Source: Flavobacterium johnsoniae (GTDB lineage Bacteria; Bacteroidota; Bacteroidia; Flavobacteriales; Flavobacteriaceae). Taken from it: a stretch of DNA of 64,000 nt. The stretch is from the NCBI RefSeq assembly GCF_001879205.1, contig NZ_MLFK01000009.1, positions 124,001 to 188,000 of the forward strand. The letters run 5' to 3'. Shown here one piece after another: positions 53,641 through 63,029 of the stretch; the stretch's first letter is position 1, and each line of letters begins with the position of its first letter. The notes under the pieces are model-generated. The model searched no databases. It was not told the origin of the DNA and saw only the letters and a list, made by a program, of their open reading frames with translations. The position numbers were made by a program, and so were the translations under genes.

Positions 53641-55530
53641 ATGAATAAAAAGATATTATTTAGTTTTCTGCTAATTTTTGCGCTGTCTTTTACAGCCTGC
53701 GAAGAATATCTGGATGTACAGCCTGGATCAGGCTTTACCGAAGCAGAAGTTTTTAGAACAGAAAAAGACATACAATCTGCAGTGGCAGGAGTGTATACGC
53801 TTATGCTTGCCGAAGATGCCTATTCTAACAGAGTTGCTTTTGTTTTCAATATGAATACAGATGTAGAAATGTCTGGTGTTGCGACAAGTACGGTAAACGG
53901 AAACGGATCTGACATTGCCTGTTATGACCCTAAACCGTACTGGACAACCTTAAATTCTACCTGGAACGCCATGTACAAAATCATTAATGCGGCAAATGAT
54001 GTAATCGAAGGAATTGAAGGCTCAGATTTATACAAAGCAGACAGCAAATCAGGCCCGTCTAATATAATGCAGATGTATGGAGAAGTGAAAACGCTTCGTG
54101 CGATGGTGTATTTAGATATAATTCGTATTTGGGGCGATGTGGTTTTTAGAACAAAATCTTCAACCGGAGATGAAAATTTTGCTGTAGGAGTAACCGATAG
54201 AAATAAAATTCTTGAATTTTTAATTGATGACTTAAAAACAGTTGAGCCTTTCATGAAAAATGCAAGCGAACTGGATTATGGAGTAGAACGCGCTTCAAGA
54301 AGTTTTAACCAAAGTTTGATTGGTTTACTGGCTTTAACACGCGGAGGCTGGACACTGCGTCCTGACGAAGGAAATCCGGCAAGCATCGGCCACATGGAAA
54401 GAGGCACAAATCATGAACAGTATTATGATATCGCTATTCAATACCTGGATAAAGTAATTCAGGGAAGGCAGCACGATTTAAAACTGAGTTTCAGCGAGTT
54501 TTGGGTAAAACAAAACAACTGGGAAAGTCCGGTAAATGACGATGTGATTTTTTCAATTCCAATGTTAAAGAACTCATCTGGAGAATATGGCTACTTTGTT
54601 GGAATTCCAATTCTTGAAGGAACGCATCCTTATGGAGGCGCATCCGGAACTTTAAGCTTATGCGGCGAATACCTTTATTCATTTGATAATAAAGATTTGC
54701 GACGAGATATTACATGTGCACCGCTTTCCTACGATCAAAACCTAAATCAGTTAATTCGTTTGGATTTAGCTCGTTTAGCAGTTGGAAAATGGTCAAAATT
54801 ATCCATGAAAGATCCGTTAGGAAGCACCAGTGCCAAAGGAACCGGTGTAAATTATTCCTGGATGCGATTTGCAGATGTTTTATTAATGTATGCCGAAGCA
54901 GTAAACGAACGTTTTGGTCCGCGAGAAGATGCTCAGGAATGTTTAAGACGCGTGCGCCGAAGAGCTTTTGCGCAATCAGAATGGGCGGTTAAAGTAGATA
55001 ACTATGTAATGTCGAAATCGTCGCCGGATGCCTTTTTTAAAGCCATTATGGACGAACGCAAATGGGAATTTGGAGGAGAAAGCAAACGTAAATTCGATTT
55101 GGCAAGATGGAACAAATTCAGCGAAGTAATCTACAATCAGTATTATAAATTACTCAACTGGGGCCGTGTTGCAAACGGTGCTTATGTACCGGGCATAGAT
55201 CTGGTTCCGGGAAGCATTTACTATAAAAATATTCCGGATCCGGCTAATTCAGGCAGAACAATTCTAGACATAAAAGGTATCGACGAAATCCTTCAGGCGC
55301 GTCCGGCTGGTTATACAGAACTGCCTTTTGCCGTAAGCTGGTATGCATTAAACAATGAAACTTTAAGTTACGAACCAAGAAACGATATCAAATGGAGCTT
55401 TAGAGGATTTATAAACTACAATAATGCGTCGTCAGTATCTCCAACAGATCCATTGCGTTATTTATGTCCTTATCCGTCAAAAGTAATCACAGATCATCGA
55501 GGAGCCATTCAAAATCATTATGGTTTTTAA
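53641..55530 (+). CDS. SusD-like pectin-oligosaccharide-binding lipoprotein
   Basis: This 629-residue RagB/SusD lipoprotein (signal ends SFTAC, Cys20) begins EEYLDVQPGSGFTEAEVFRTEKDIQSA (in parts), typical of the family. TPR-like helices include EVKTLRAMVYLDIIRIWGDV. The C-terminal signatures RFADVLLMYAEAVNERFG and DERKWEFGGESKRKFDLARWNKF are present. It is longer than many SusD proteins owing to a large insert near residues 490-600. It pairs with SusC upstream and is followed 18 bp later by the DUF5123-type gene. Confidence 0.93.
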   Translation: MNKKILFSFLLIFALSFTACEEYLDVQPGSGFTEAEVFRTEKDIQSAVAGVYTLMLAEDAYSNRVAFVFNMNTDVEMSGVATSTVNGNGSDIACYDPKPYWTTLNSTWNAMYKIINAANDVIEGIEGSDLYKADSKSGPSNIMQMYGEVKTLRAMVYLDIIRIWGDVVFRTKSSTGDENFAVGVTDRNKILEFLIDDLKTVEPFMKNASELDYGVERASRSFNQSLIGLLALTRGGWTLRPDEGNPASIGHMERGTNHEQYYDIAIQYLDKVIQGRQHDLKLSFSEFWVKQNNWESPVNDDVIFSIPMLKNSSGEYGYFVGIPILEGTHPYGGASGTLSLCGEYLYSFDNKDLRRDITCAPLSYDQNLNQLIRLDLARLAVGKWSKLSMKDPLGSTSAKGTGVNYSWMRFADVLLMYAEAVNERFGPREDAQECLRRVRRRAFAQSEWAVKVDNYVMSKSSPDAFFKAIMDERKWEFGGESKRKFDLARWNKFSEVIYNQYYKLLNWGRVANGAYVPGIDLVPGSIYYKNIPDPANSGRTILDIKGIDEILQARPAGYTELPFAVSWYALNNETLSYEPRNDIKWSFRGFINYNNASSVSPTDPLRYLCPYPSKVITDHRGAIQNHYGF

Positions 55531-55548
55531 TTTTAAATCAAGTACAGT

Positions 55549-57198
55549 ATGAAAAATTTTAAAATACTAGTTTCTATTTTATCCTTTATAGGCTTAATTG
55601 TCTGTGGTGAAATGTTAATATCTTGTGAGTCAGACGAATTTAAATACAAAGCTGAGCAAGATTTATTTCAGCCCAAATTTGTGCTTCAGGCTCCATTGGT
55701 AAAAAGTAATTCTATTGCTGTTGTCTGGTACAAAGTAAACGATGCCGTTTCCTACACCGTAGAACTGCATTTAGACAACTATTACAAAAGTTTGTACAAA
55801 AGCTATACAACTACAGATACACAGCTTTTAATGGATGATATTCCGTATAAAACACAGTTCTACATAAGATTACGATCAAACAGCAGTTCAAGCGGACATA
55901 ATTCACAATGGGCGTATACAAACGCTTTAACAGAAGACCGACCTGCATTTGACGCGATATTACAGCCTATAGAAAAAGTAAATATTACCGAAACAGATGT
56001 AACGGTAAGATGGACTGTTTCTTCAAAAAATCCGGTTGACAGTATTTCTATTGAACCGGCGCAGTCTGCCGAAATCGCAGCTATTGGCCGTAAATTAACT
56101 CCTGAAGAAATGAGTCAGGGAGAAGCCAAAGTCGAAGGATTAGAAAAAAATACTTTGTACAATGTCAATATTTTCGATAATAACAAACCAAGACGATATG
56201 ACAAGCCGTACAATCAGGTTTCTTTCCGTTCTGCCGGGCCATCAGCAGCTACTATTATTGTAACCAAAGGAATGGATTTAGACGCCTTGCTGCGCAACAA
56301 TAACGACGACCCAACCGTTCCCGAAGGAACAGAATATTTCCTGGAAGCAGGTTCATTATTTAAAATTACACCATTTACCATTTCGAAAGGATTTAAACTA
56401 ACGGGAGGAACGCAGGGAGAACGCCCTCAAATTGAAATGAACGGAAACTGGAATATTTCCGAGGGATCGTACCTTTCTTCTCTGGCTTTCGAAAATATCC
56501 GATTCTACCAGACTATAGATGCCGGCTATTTCTTTAACAGCGGTACTGCATGGCGCATAGAAAAAATTACTTTCTATAACTGTGTTTTCAATTATTTCAA
56601 ACGTGGTTTCTGGAGACATCAGGGTAACGGAAAATATAAAGAAATAGGAGAATTGGATATGAGCTACTGTACGTTTGATCAGGTAGGAGGACACACAGGC
56701 CCTTACGGAACATTTGCCTTTGGTTCTGCCGGAGCAGATAATGTAAAAAGAGCCGTTTTCTCGAATTGTACTTTTATGAGAGATTACTATCAAACCACAG
56801 ATAAAAACAGAAACTTTAAAAACTTATTCGATTACGGCACATCGGCTTATCCTATTTATTTAGAGTATCAAAACATTACGATTTACGATTATGCTTACAA
56901 CAGATCGCTTATAAATATCCCTGCCGCAGTAGGATCTACTTTAGTCTTTAAAAATGTATTGTTAGCATCTGCCACCGGAAAAGTGATTCAGGCAATAGCC
57001 GCAAATACGCCAACGACATACGGCAACAATTACACTACGACAGATTATCTGCTGGGAGCGGCAGGCATTCAGGGAGTTGAATTAGGCATCAGCGCACAAA
57101 ATTTATTTGTTGATCCTGCAAACGGAAATTTGATGATTAAAAATTCAAATTCTCCAATTGTTACAAATAGAGTGGGAGACACCAGATGGCTTCCATAA
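55549..57198 (+). CDS. DUF5123-type lipoprotein, likely pectin-binding
   Basis: This 549-residue lipoprotein (signal ends MLISC, Cys26) lies in the SusE position after SusD. Two FN3-like domains (about 40-130 and 140-230) precede a right-handed beta-helix-like part (about 240-549), with repeated short strands such as LAFENIRFYQTIDAGYFFN and KRAVFSNCTFMRDYYQ. This matches the DUF4957/DUF5123 combination known from Bacteroidota pectin loci. The helix lacks a clear set of catalytic lyase residues, so binding at the cell surface is my favoured role. Lyase activity cannot be excluded from sequence alone. Confidence 0.78.
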   Translation: MKNFKILVSILSFIGLIVCGEMLISCESDEFKYKAEQDLFQPKFVLQAPLVKSNSIAVVWYKVNDAVSYTVELHLDNYYKSLYKSYTTTDTQLLMDDIPYKTQFYIRLRSNSSSSGHNSQWAYTNALTEDRPAFDAILQPIEKVNITETDVTVRWTVSSKNPVDSISIEPAQSAEIAAIGRKLTPEEMSQGEAKVEGLEKNTLYNVNIFDNNKPRRYDKPYNQVSFRSAGPSAATIIVTKGMDLDALLRNNNDDPTVPEGTEYFLEAGSLFKITPFTISKGFKLTGGTQGERPQIEMNGNWNISEGSYLSSLAFENIRFYQTIDAGYFFNSGTAWRIEKITFYNCVFNYFKRGFWRHQGNGKYKEIGELDMSYCTFDQVGGHTGPYGTFAFGSAGADNVKRAVFSNCTFMRDYYQTTDKNRNFKNLFDYGTSAYPIYLEYQNITIYDYAYNRSLINIPAAVGSTLVFKNVLLASATGKVIQAIAANTPTTYGNNYTTTDYLLGAAGIQGVELGISAQNLFVDPANGNLMIKNSNSPIVTNRVGDTRWLP

Positions 57199-57220
57199 GA
57201 ATTGGTTAATTGTTTAAGTT

Positions 57221-57263
57221 CAGTACAGAAGTATCCTTGTGGTTGGGATACTTCAATGTACTG
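57221..57263 (+). repeat. Long hairpin between binding and enzyme genes
   Basis: GAAGTATCC and GGATACTTC flank a 9-nt loop, extended by CAGTACA and TGTACTG with a 2-nt bulge, giving 16 paired positions. No T-run follows. It is the first of two hairpins in the 161-bp gap before GH43. Confidence 0.6.
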
Positions 57264-57298
57264 TTAGTAAATCCTCAAAATTAAAATGAACTAAACTT

Positions 57299-57332
57299 TA
57301 AAATACCACAGAATTAAAGCTGTGGTATTTTA
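57299..57332 (+). terminator. Hairpin, possible partial terminator before GH43
   Basis: TAAAATACCACAG and CTGTGGTATTTTA form a 13-bp perfect stem around AATTAAAG. The tail is TATAT rather than a T-run, so termination may be partial, or it may be an RNA processing or stabilising site. Confidence 0.5.
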
Positions 57333-57359
57333 TATATGAATATTAAAATCAATTAAAAA

Positions 57360-59003
57360 ATGAAATTCAAACAATTACTGCTTTCGCTAAGCTTGCTATG
57401 GTACTCCGGAGCAGAAGCCCAAGGCTGGAATGCTGATTTAGGAAACGGAAAATATAAGAACCCTATTTTACATGTAGATTATTCAGATCCTGATGTATGT
57501 GCAGGTAAAGATGGGTATTATATGACTGCTTCCAGTTTTAATAGTATTCCCGGGCTTCCTATTCTTCATTCTAAAGACCTGGTAAATTGGGAATTGGTTG
57601 GATATGCATTACAAAATCAATTTCCTGTAGAACATTACCGTACCGTTCGTCACGGCGATGGTGTCTGGGCGCCGTCTATTCGCTATCATAACGGGGAATA
57701 TTTTATTTACTGGGGCGATCCTGATTTCGGAATTTATATGGTTAAAACCAAAGATCCTGCGGGAACTTGGGAAAATCCCGTATTGGTAAAAGAAGCCAAA
57801 GGAATTATAGATACCTGTCCATTTTGGGATGAAGACGGAAAAGCGTATTTGTCGTATGCCTTTGCAGGAAGCCGTGCCAATGTAAAAACGGTTCTCATGT
57901 TATCTGAACTTGCTTTAGATGGTACTAAACTAATAGGAAATCCTGCATTGGTTTTTGACGGACACAACGGTCACACAACCGTTGAAGGCTCTAAAATGTA
58001 CAAACGCGACGGTTTTTACTGGATTATGGCTCCAGCCGGAGGTGTAAAACCGGGATGGCAGTTAGCTATGCGTTCTAAAAATGTCTGGGGACCTTATGAA
58101 TCTAAAGTGGTGCTTCATCAGGGAAATACCGTAATGAACGGCCCTCATCAGGGCGGTTACATCGAAACGCCTAATGGCGACGGATGGTTCATACATTTTC
58201 AGGACCGCTGGGCATACGGACGTGTGGTGAACCTGCAGCCAGTTACGTGGAAAGACAACTGGCCAATTATGGGCGTAGATCCTGATAAAGACGGAATTGG
58301 AGAACCTGTACTGGAATGGACAAAACCAAACGTAGGAAAAACGTATCCTGCAACTCCTTTGATTTCTTCGGATGAGTTTAACACGCACCAATTCGGGCTG
58401 CAATGGCAGTGGCAGGCCAATCAGGATCCGGGTAAACACTGGGGCTGGTCATCGGCAAATTTGGGTTTTATGCGTTTAAACTGCGTTCCGCGCGATGAAA
58501 ATTCGAAAAGCATGTGGATGATGCCCAACCTATTACTGCAAAAATTTCCAGGTGCCAATTTTACAGCAACTGCAAAACTTACGTTCGAAAAAAATCCTGA
58601 TGCCGGAGTCAGCAACTCAGGTTTGATTGTATTTGGCGAAGACTATGCCTATATCGCAATTGAACAGGATAAAACCGGAAACCTGATTTTGGTACAGCGA
58701 TTAATGAAAAATGCCCGAACATCTAAAGAAGGCGAAAAAGAAATTGCATCAGTCTCAATTAGTAAAAAAGAAGTACAGCTTCGCGCCAAAGTAGAAATGA
58801 TCCAGAACAAAGAACCATTTGATGCGCGGATAACTTTTTACTACAGCATTGACGGAAAAACGTTTAAAAAATTAGGTGATTCATTCAAGCCGGTTGCGGG
58901 ACGATGGGTTGGGGCTAAAATTGGTCTTTTTGCTTCGGGAACTAAAGCTGTAAATGACAGCAGTTACGCCGATTATGATTGGTTTAGGGTAGAAGAAAAT
59001 TAA
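57360..59003 (+). CDS. GH43 glycosidase with C-terminal concanavalin-like domain
   Basis: This 547-residue exported enzyme (signal peptide about 1-20) belongs to family GH43. The five-bladed propeller carries catalytic base Asp43 (DYSDPD), pKa modulator Asp151 (IIDTCPFWD) and acid Glu209 (TTVEGSKMY). HSKDLVNWELVG is the usual family segment. A beta-sandwich (about 340-545) follows, as in beta-xylosidase/arabinofuranosidase members. It would remove arabinose or xylose (or galactose) side chains from pectin. The exact sugar needs subfamily assignment. It starts 6 bp before the GH105 gene. Confidence 0.88.
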   Translation: MKFKQLLLSLSLLWYSGAEAQGWNADLGNGKYKNPILHVDYSDPDVCAGKDGYYMTASSFNSIPGLPILHSKDLVNWELVGYALQNQFPVEHYRTVRHGDGVWAPSIRYHNGEYFIYWGDPDFGIYMVKTKDPAGTWENPVLVKEAKGIIDTCPFWDEDGKAYLSYAFAGSRANVKTVLMLSELALDGTKLIGNPALVFDGHNGHTTVEGSKMYKRDGFYWIMAPAGGVKPGWQLAMRSKNVWGPYESKVVLHQGNTVMNGPHQGGYIETPNGDGWFIHFQDRWAYGRVVNLQPVTWKDNWPIMGVDPDKDGIGEPVLEWTKPNVGKTYPATPLISSDEFNTHQFGLQWQWQANQDPGKHWGWSSANLGFMRLNCVPRDENSKSMWMMPNLLLQKFPGANFTATAKLTFEKNPDAGVSNSGLIVFGEDYAYIAIEQDKTGNLILVQRLMKNARTSKEGEKEIASVSISKKEVQLRAKVEMIQNKEPFDARITFYYSIDGKTFKKLGDSFKPVAGRWVGAKIGLFASGTKAVNDSSYADYDWFRVEEN

Positions 59004-59009
59004 GAAGTT

Positions 59010-60218
59010 ATGACTCATAAAATAACATATTGCGCACTTGTTTTATTGGCTTGTTTTGTTTCGTTTGGACAATCCAAATTAGATCGAACACCAATGGAAT
59101 GGGCAGAAAAAATGGCCGATTCGGATCAAAAACGGGTTCCGAATCCGGTGTTTCTGGATGGAGTAAAATTCCCAAAATGGAATTATACCAACGGTTTAGT
59201 AACGCTGGCCAATCAAAAATTATACGATTATAACAAAGAACAAAAATATTACGATTACGGACTTTCATACGCAGAACAGCTTATTGATAAAGAAGGAAAA
59301 ATTGGCGGCGGTTATGAACTCGAAAAGTACAGTCTCGATCTAGTCAATTCAGGTAAAATTCTTTTTGAGATTTACAGAAAAACGGGCGATATGAGATATA
59401 AAACTGCCATAGACATGCTGCACAAACAATTAGAAACACACCCCAGAAATTCTGACGGCGGTTATTGGCACAAAAAAAGTTATCCGTGGCAGATGTGGCT
59501 CGATGGCATTTATATGGCTGATCCTTTTTCTGCCCAATACGGATTTGTTTTTAATGATTCAAAAGCAATTGACGATGCCATTTTGCAGGCAGAACTTATT
59601 CAAAAACACACTTACGACCCTAAAACCGGCCTTAATTTTCATGGTTATGATGAAAAACGAGCGCAATTCTGGGCCAATAAAAATACCGGAACTTCTGCGC
59701 ATGTATGGGGGCGTGCGCAGGGCTGGTACTGCATGGCATTGGTAGATATCCTGGACTATGTTCCCGAAAATCATCCCAAAAGAAAAGATTTAATAAAGAT
59801 GCTGCAAAAGGTTTATCAGGCCGTTCTAAAAGCACAGGATTCTAAAACAGGAGTATGGCAGCAGGTAATGGATCAGCCGGATCGAAAAGGCAATTATTTA
59901 GAATCTACCTGTTCCACCATGTTTGTGTATTCGTTTGCCAAAGCCTATAGCAAAGGTTACGTCGATAAAAAGTTTCTTAAATCGGCAGAAATTGGTTTTA
60001 AAGGAATTCAAAAACAATTCATAAAAGAAAATCCCGATGGAACCATTTCGATAACCAAATGCTGCGCCGTGGCCGGATTAGGAGGGAAAAATCCTCAGGA
60101 TCGCGACGGTTCATTTGAATACTATATTTCAGAACCCATTAGAGAAGATGATGCAAAAGCCGTTGGTCCTTTTATTATGGCAGGAATCGAACTGCAGCTG
60201 GTTTTAGACAAAAAATAA
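59010..60218 (+). CDS. GH105 unsaturated uronyl hydrolase
   Basis: This 402-residue exported enzyme (signal peptide about 1-19, ending FGQ) has the (alpha/alpha)6 barrel of GH105. WLDGIYMADPF holds the catalytic Asp165. HVWGRAQGWYCMAL (about 228-241) and LESTCSTMFVYSFAKAY are further family motifs. YteR-type enzymes remove the 4,5-unsaturated uronic acid that polysaccharide lyases leave on rhamnogalacturonan or pectin oligomers. Such a lyase is not seen in the window. It sits 6 bp after GH43 and 21 bp before GH28. Confidence 0.9.
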   Translation: MTHKITYCALVLLACFVSFGQSKLDRTPMEWAEKMADSDQKRVPNPVFLDGVKFPKWNYTNGLVTLANQKLYDYNKEQKYYDYGLSYAEQLIDKEGKIGGGYELEKYSLDLVNSGKILFEIYRKTGDMRYKTAIDMLHKQLETHPRNSDGGYWHKKSYPWQMWLDGIYMADPFSAQYGFVFNDSKAIDDAILQAELIQKHTYDPKTGLNFHGYDEKRAQFWANKNTGTSAHVWGRAQGWYCMALVDILDYVPENHPKRKDLIKMLQKVYQAVLKAQDSKTGVWQQVMDQPDRKGNYLESTCSTMFVYSFAKAYSKGYVDKKFLKSAEIGFKGIQKQFIKENPDGTISITKCCAVAGLGGKNPQDRDGSFEYYISEPIREDDAKAVGPFIMAGIELQLVLDKK

Positions 60219-60239
60219 CGTATCAAATTACAATTGATT

Positions 60240-61937
60240 ATGATAAAAATTAAAACAACCATTCTTATTGCAGCAACTGTATTTACGGCAATTTCCTGCA
60301 GTAACAATAAAGGAATTACGGCTAAAAACGGATCTTCACAAAAAAGAAATGTTTCCCAAATGGAACTTCCGTTTAAAATGCCCGAAATACAAATTCCGAA
60401 GTTCAAAACAGATACATTGAACATTGTTGATTTTGGAGCAGTTCCAAATACCGAAGAACTTTGCACAACAGCCATAAATACGGCTATCAGCAAATGTTCT
60501 GAGTCGGGCGGCGGCGTTGTCGTTATTCCTCAGGGTTTGTGGACAACAGGCCCTATAAAAATGAAAAGCAATGTTAATCTTCATACCCAAAACGGCGCTT
60601 ACATTTCGTTTACGGCCGATTTAAAACAATACCAGCTCATAGAATCTTATTTTGAAGGAAATAAAGTAATTCGCTGCGAATCTCCTATTATGGGCGTTGA
60701 TCTGGTAAATATTGCCATTACAGGTCAGGGAATTTTTGACGGAAACGGCTCAAACTGGAGACCCGTTAAAATTGGAAAAATGACGGCTAATCAATGGAGC
60801 GAACTGGTTAATTCCGGGGGTGTTTTGTCTAAAGACCGTAAAATCTGGTATCCGTCGCAAGGTGCTTACACAGGTAATGAAGAACGCGAAAAGCTGCCTA
60901 AAACACCCACTACTGCAAATATGGAACCTTATAAACAGGCGCTTCGTCCGGTAATGGTGAGTTTTGTTAATTGCAAAAAACTGCTTTTAGACGGCGTTAC
61001 TTTTCAAAATTCTCCGGCGTGGAACGTCAATCCGTTAATGTGCGAACATCTTACCCTGCGCAACTTAACCATTCGCAATCCGTGGTATTCTCAAAACGGC
61101 GACGGTCTGGACCTGGAATCCTGCCGAATCGGACAGGTAACCAACTGTCGTTTTGATGTAGGAGACGATGCAATTTGTATCAAATCCGGAAAAGACAAAG
61201 AAGGCAGAGACCGCGGCAAACCAACCGAATTGTTTGTCATTACAGACTGCGTGGTCTATCATGCGCATGGCGGTTTTGTTATTGGCAGCGAAATGTCTGG
61301 CGGCGTACGCGATATATTCGTTAAAAACCTCACATTTAACGGTACAGACTGTGGTCTTAGGTTTAAATCGGTTCGGGGCAGAGGCGGTGTAGTTGAGAAT
61401 ATTTGGATGGAAGACATTCGCATGAACAATATCCCGACAGATGCTATCAATTTCAACCTGTATTATTTTGGAAAATCACTTTCTGAAGATAAACTGACAG
61501 GCGAGGTAACCGTTGTAAAAGAAACTGTTTCTGAGTCCACTCCGGTATTCAAAAATATGTACTTCAAAAATATTTACGTAAACGGGGCTGCACAAGCCTT
61601 AAAAATTATGGGAATTCCCGAAATGCCGGTTGAAAACATTCAATTTCAAAATATGATTATCCGCTCAGATGTGGGAATCCAGATGAACTACGCCAGCAAA
61701 ATCGATTTTAAAAACCTTGATTTAAGACTAGACAAACCCGGAATTGCAGTTAGTTTTTCGAACAGTCAAAATGTAACTATTGAGAAAGTTACAGCTGTTG
61801 GCGAAAACCAGATGTTTTGGGTAGGAGGCGCCTCAACAAAAGATATTTCATTGAAAACCAATGGTAAAAAAATGACTTTTGATAAAGACATTAAGGTTTT
61901 AGAATCCATTAAAGATGAGGTTAAATTAATCGAATAA
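60240..61937 (+). CDS. GH28 polygalacturonase
   Basis: This 565-residue lipoprotein (signal ends AISC) is a right-handed beta-helix GH28. I start at the ATG at 60240, since a TTG at 60234 adds only two residues. Catalytic acids are Asp288 (NGDGLD), Asp309/Asp310 (GDDAICIKSG) and His343 (AHGGFVIG); Arg374/Lys376 (RFK) binds the carboxylate. All four hallmark motifs are intact. It should hydrolyse galacturonan, probably in exo mode since many Bacteroidota members do. It is next to the CE8 esterase, which would prepare its substrate. Confidence 0.93.
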   Translation: MIKIKTTILIAATVFTAISCSNNKGITAKNGSSQKRNVSQMELPFKMPEIQIPKFKTDTLNIVDFGAVPNTEELCTTAINTAISKCSESGGGVVVIPQGLWTTGPIKMKSNVNLHTQNGAYISFTADLKQYQLIESYFEGNKVIRCESPIMGVDLVNIAITGQGIFDGNGSNWRPVKIGKMTANQWSELVNSGGVLSKDRKIWYPSQGAYTGNEEREKLPKTPTTANMEPYKQALRPVMVSFVNCKKLLLDGVTFQNSPAWNVNPLMCEHLTLRNLTIRNPWYSQNGDGLDLESCRIGQVTNCRFDVGDDAICIKSGKDKEGRDRGKPTELFVITDCVVYHAHGGFVIGSEMSGGVRDIFVKNLTFNGTDCGLRFKSVRGRGGVVENIWMEDIRMNNIPTDAINFNLYYFGKSLSEDKLTGEVTVVKETVSESTPVFKNMYFKNIYVNGAAQALKIMGIPEMPVENIQFQNMIIRSDVGIQMNYASKIDFKNLDLRLDKPGIAVSFSNSQNVTIEKVTAVGENQMFWVGGASTKDISLKTNGKKMTFDKDIKVLESIKDEVKLIE

Positions 61938-61949
61938 CAATTATTAAAA

Positions 61950-61973
61950 GTTTCAGGTTTCATGTTTCAAGTT
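61950..61973. repeat. Heptamer repeat between GH28 and CE8
   Basis: GTTTCAG, GTTTCAT and GTTTCAA follow in direct tandem, with GTT of a fourth unit. It fills the 50-bp gap. Such short TTTCA-rich repeats are seen in intergenic DNA of flavobacteria. Confidence 0.6.
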
Positions 61974-61987
61974 ATAAAATTAAAAGT

Positions 61988-62983
61988 ATGATTTTCAATT
62001 TTTTAATAGCGTCTGTTTTTTGTATAAACTGCTCTATTGGGTCTGTTTCAAAAGAAATTCAGGATAAAAATTCTGTCAAAAATGATTATGATATTGTGGT
62101 AGATGCAAACGGTACAGGCAATTACACCACAGTTCAGGCCGCGCTAAATTCAGTTGCCTTGTCCAAAACAACCGAAACTAAAATTTTCATTAAAAACGGT
62201 ATTTACAAAGAAAAACTGGAAGTAGTTTTAAATCAAAACAATGTGACGTTAATAGGAGAAAGCAAAGAAAAAGTACTGCTTACGTACGATGATTATGCGT
62301 CAAAATCAAATGGGGCAGGCGGTACGATAGGAACTTCGGGATCTGCCAGTTTTATTATTACCGGAAATGATTTTAAAGCTCGAAATATTACTTTCGAAAA
62401 TTCATCTGGCCCGGTTGGTCAGGCGGTAGCAGTAAGGATTGACGGTGATAAAGTTGTTTTTGAGAATTGCAGTTTCTTAGGTTTTCAGGATACGCTTTAT
62501 CCGAGAGACGACACCAGCAGGCAATACTATAAAAATTGTTATATCGAAGGAACAACCGATTTTATTTTTGGAGGATCAACAGTTGTTTTTGATCAATGTG
62601 AAATATTTGCGAAGAAAGGCGGCTCGTACATAACCGCAGCCAATACGCCTCAGTCTAATGCGTATGGATTTGTTTTTCTAAACTGCAAATTGACCACAAA
62701 TTCCGGTGACAGCAGTTATTATTTAGGAAGACCGTGGCGCAATTATGCCCGAACTGTTTTTTTAAAATGCGAAATGGGACCGCACATAAAACCCGCAGGA
62801 TGGCACAATTGGGGCAAACCCGAAGCCGAAAGCACCACTTTTTATGCCGAATATTTATCTACAGGAATCGGTGGCAATACGAGCGCGCGCGTAAAGTGGT
62901 CGCATCAATTATCATCGGAACAATTTAAAAAAGACTACGCAGTTAAGACCGTTTTGAGAGGTTGGAAACCGGTTTTAAAATGA
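61988..62983 (+). CDS. CE8 pectin methylesterase
   Basis: This 331-residue exported enzyme (N-terminal hydrophobic stretch about 1-20 with a possible lipobox FCINC) is a right-handed beta-helix of family CE8. All catalytic residues are present: GFQDTLY with Asp168, TTDFIFGG with Asp191, and LGRPW with Arg248. The VDANGTGNYTTVQAAL opening (about 37-53) is also typical. It removes methyl groups from homogalacturonan so that GH28 can cut it. It lies 50 bp after GH28 across a heptamer repeat and 46 bp before the esterase gene. Confidence 0.93.
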   Translation: MIFNFLIASVFCINCSIGSVSKEIQDKNSVKNDYDIVVDANGTGNYTTVQAALNSVALSKTTETKIFIKNGIYKEKLEVVLNQNNVTLIGESKEKVLLTYDDYASKSNGAGGTIGTSGSASFIITGNDFKARNITFENSSGPVGQAVAVRIDGDKVVFENCSFLGFQDTLYPRDDTSRQYYKNCYIEGTTDFIFGGSTVVFDQCEIFAKKGGSYITAANTPQSNAYGFVFLNCKLTTNSGDSSYYLGRPWRNYARTVFLKCEMGPHIKPAGWHNWGKPEAESTTFYAEYLSTGIGGNTSARVKWSHQLSSEQFKKDYAVKTVLRGWKPVLK

Positions 62984-63029
62984 TCTGTTTTTAAATCATA
63001 TAAATCATAATAAGTTAAAGATAAGCACA

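Noticed and set aside
55549..57198. Polysaccharide lyase call for the beta-helix lipoprotein
   Set aside because: The helix layout fits, but no set of lyase catalytic residues was recognised. It was kept as DUF5123-type.
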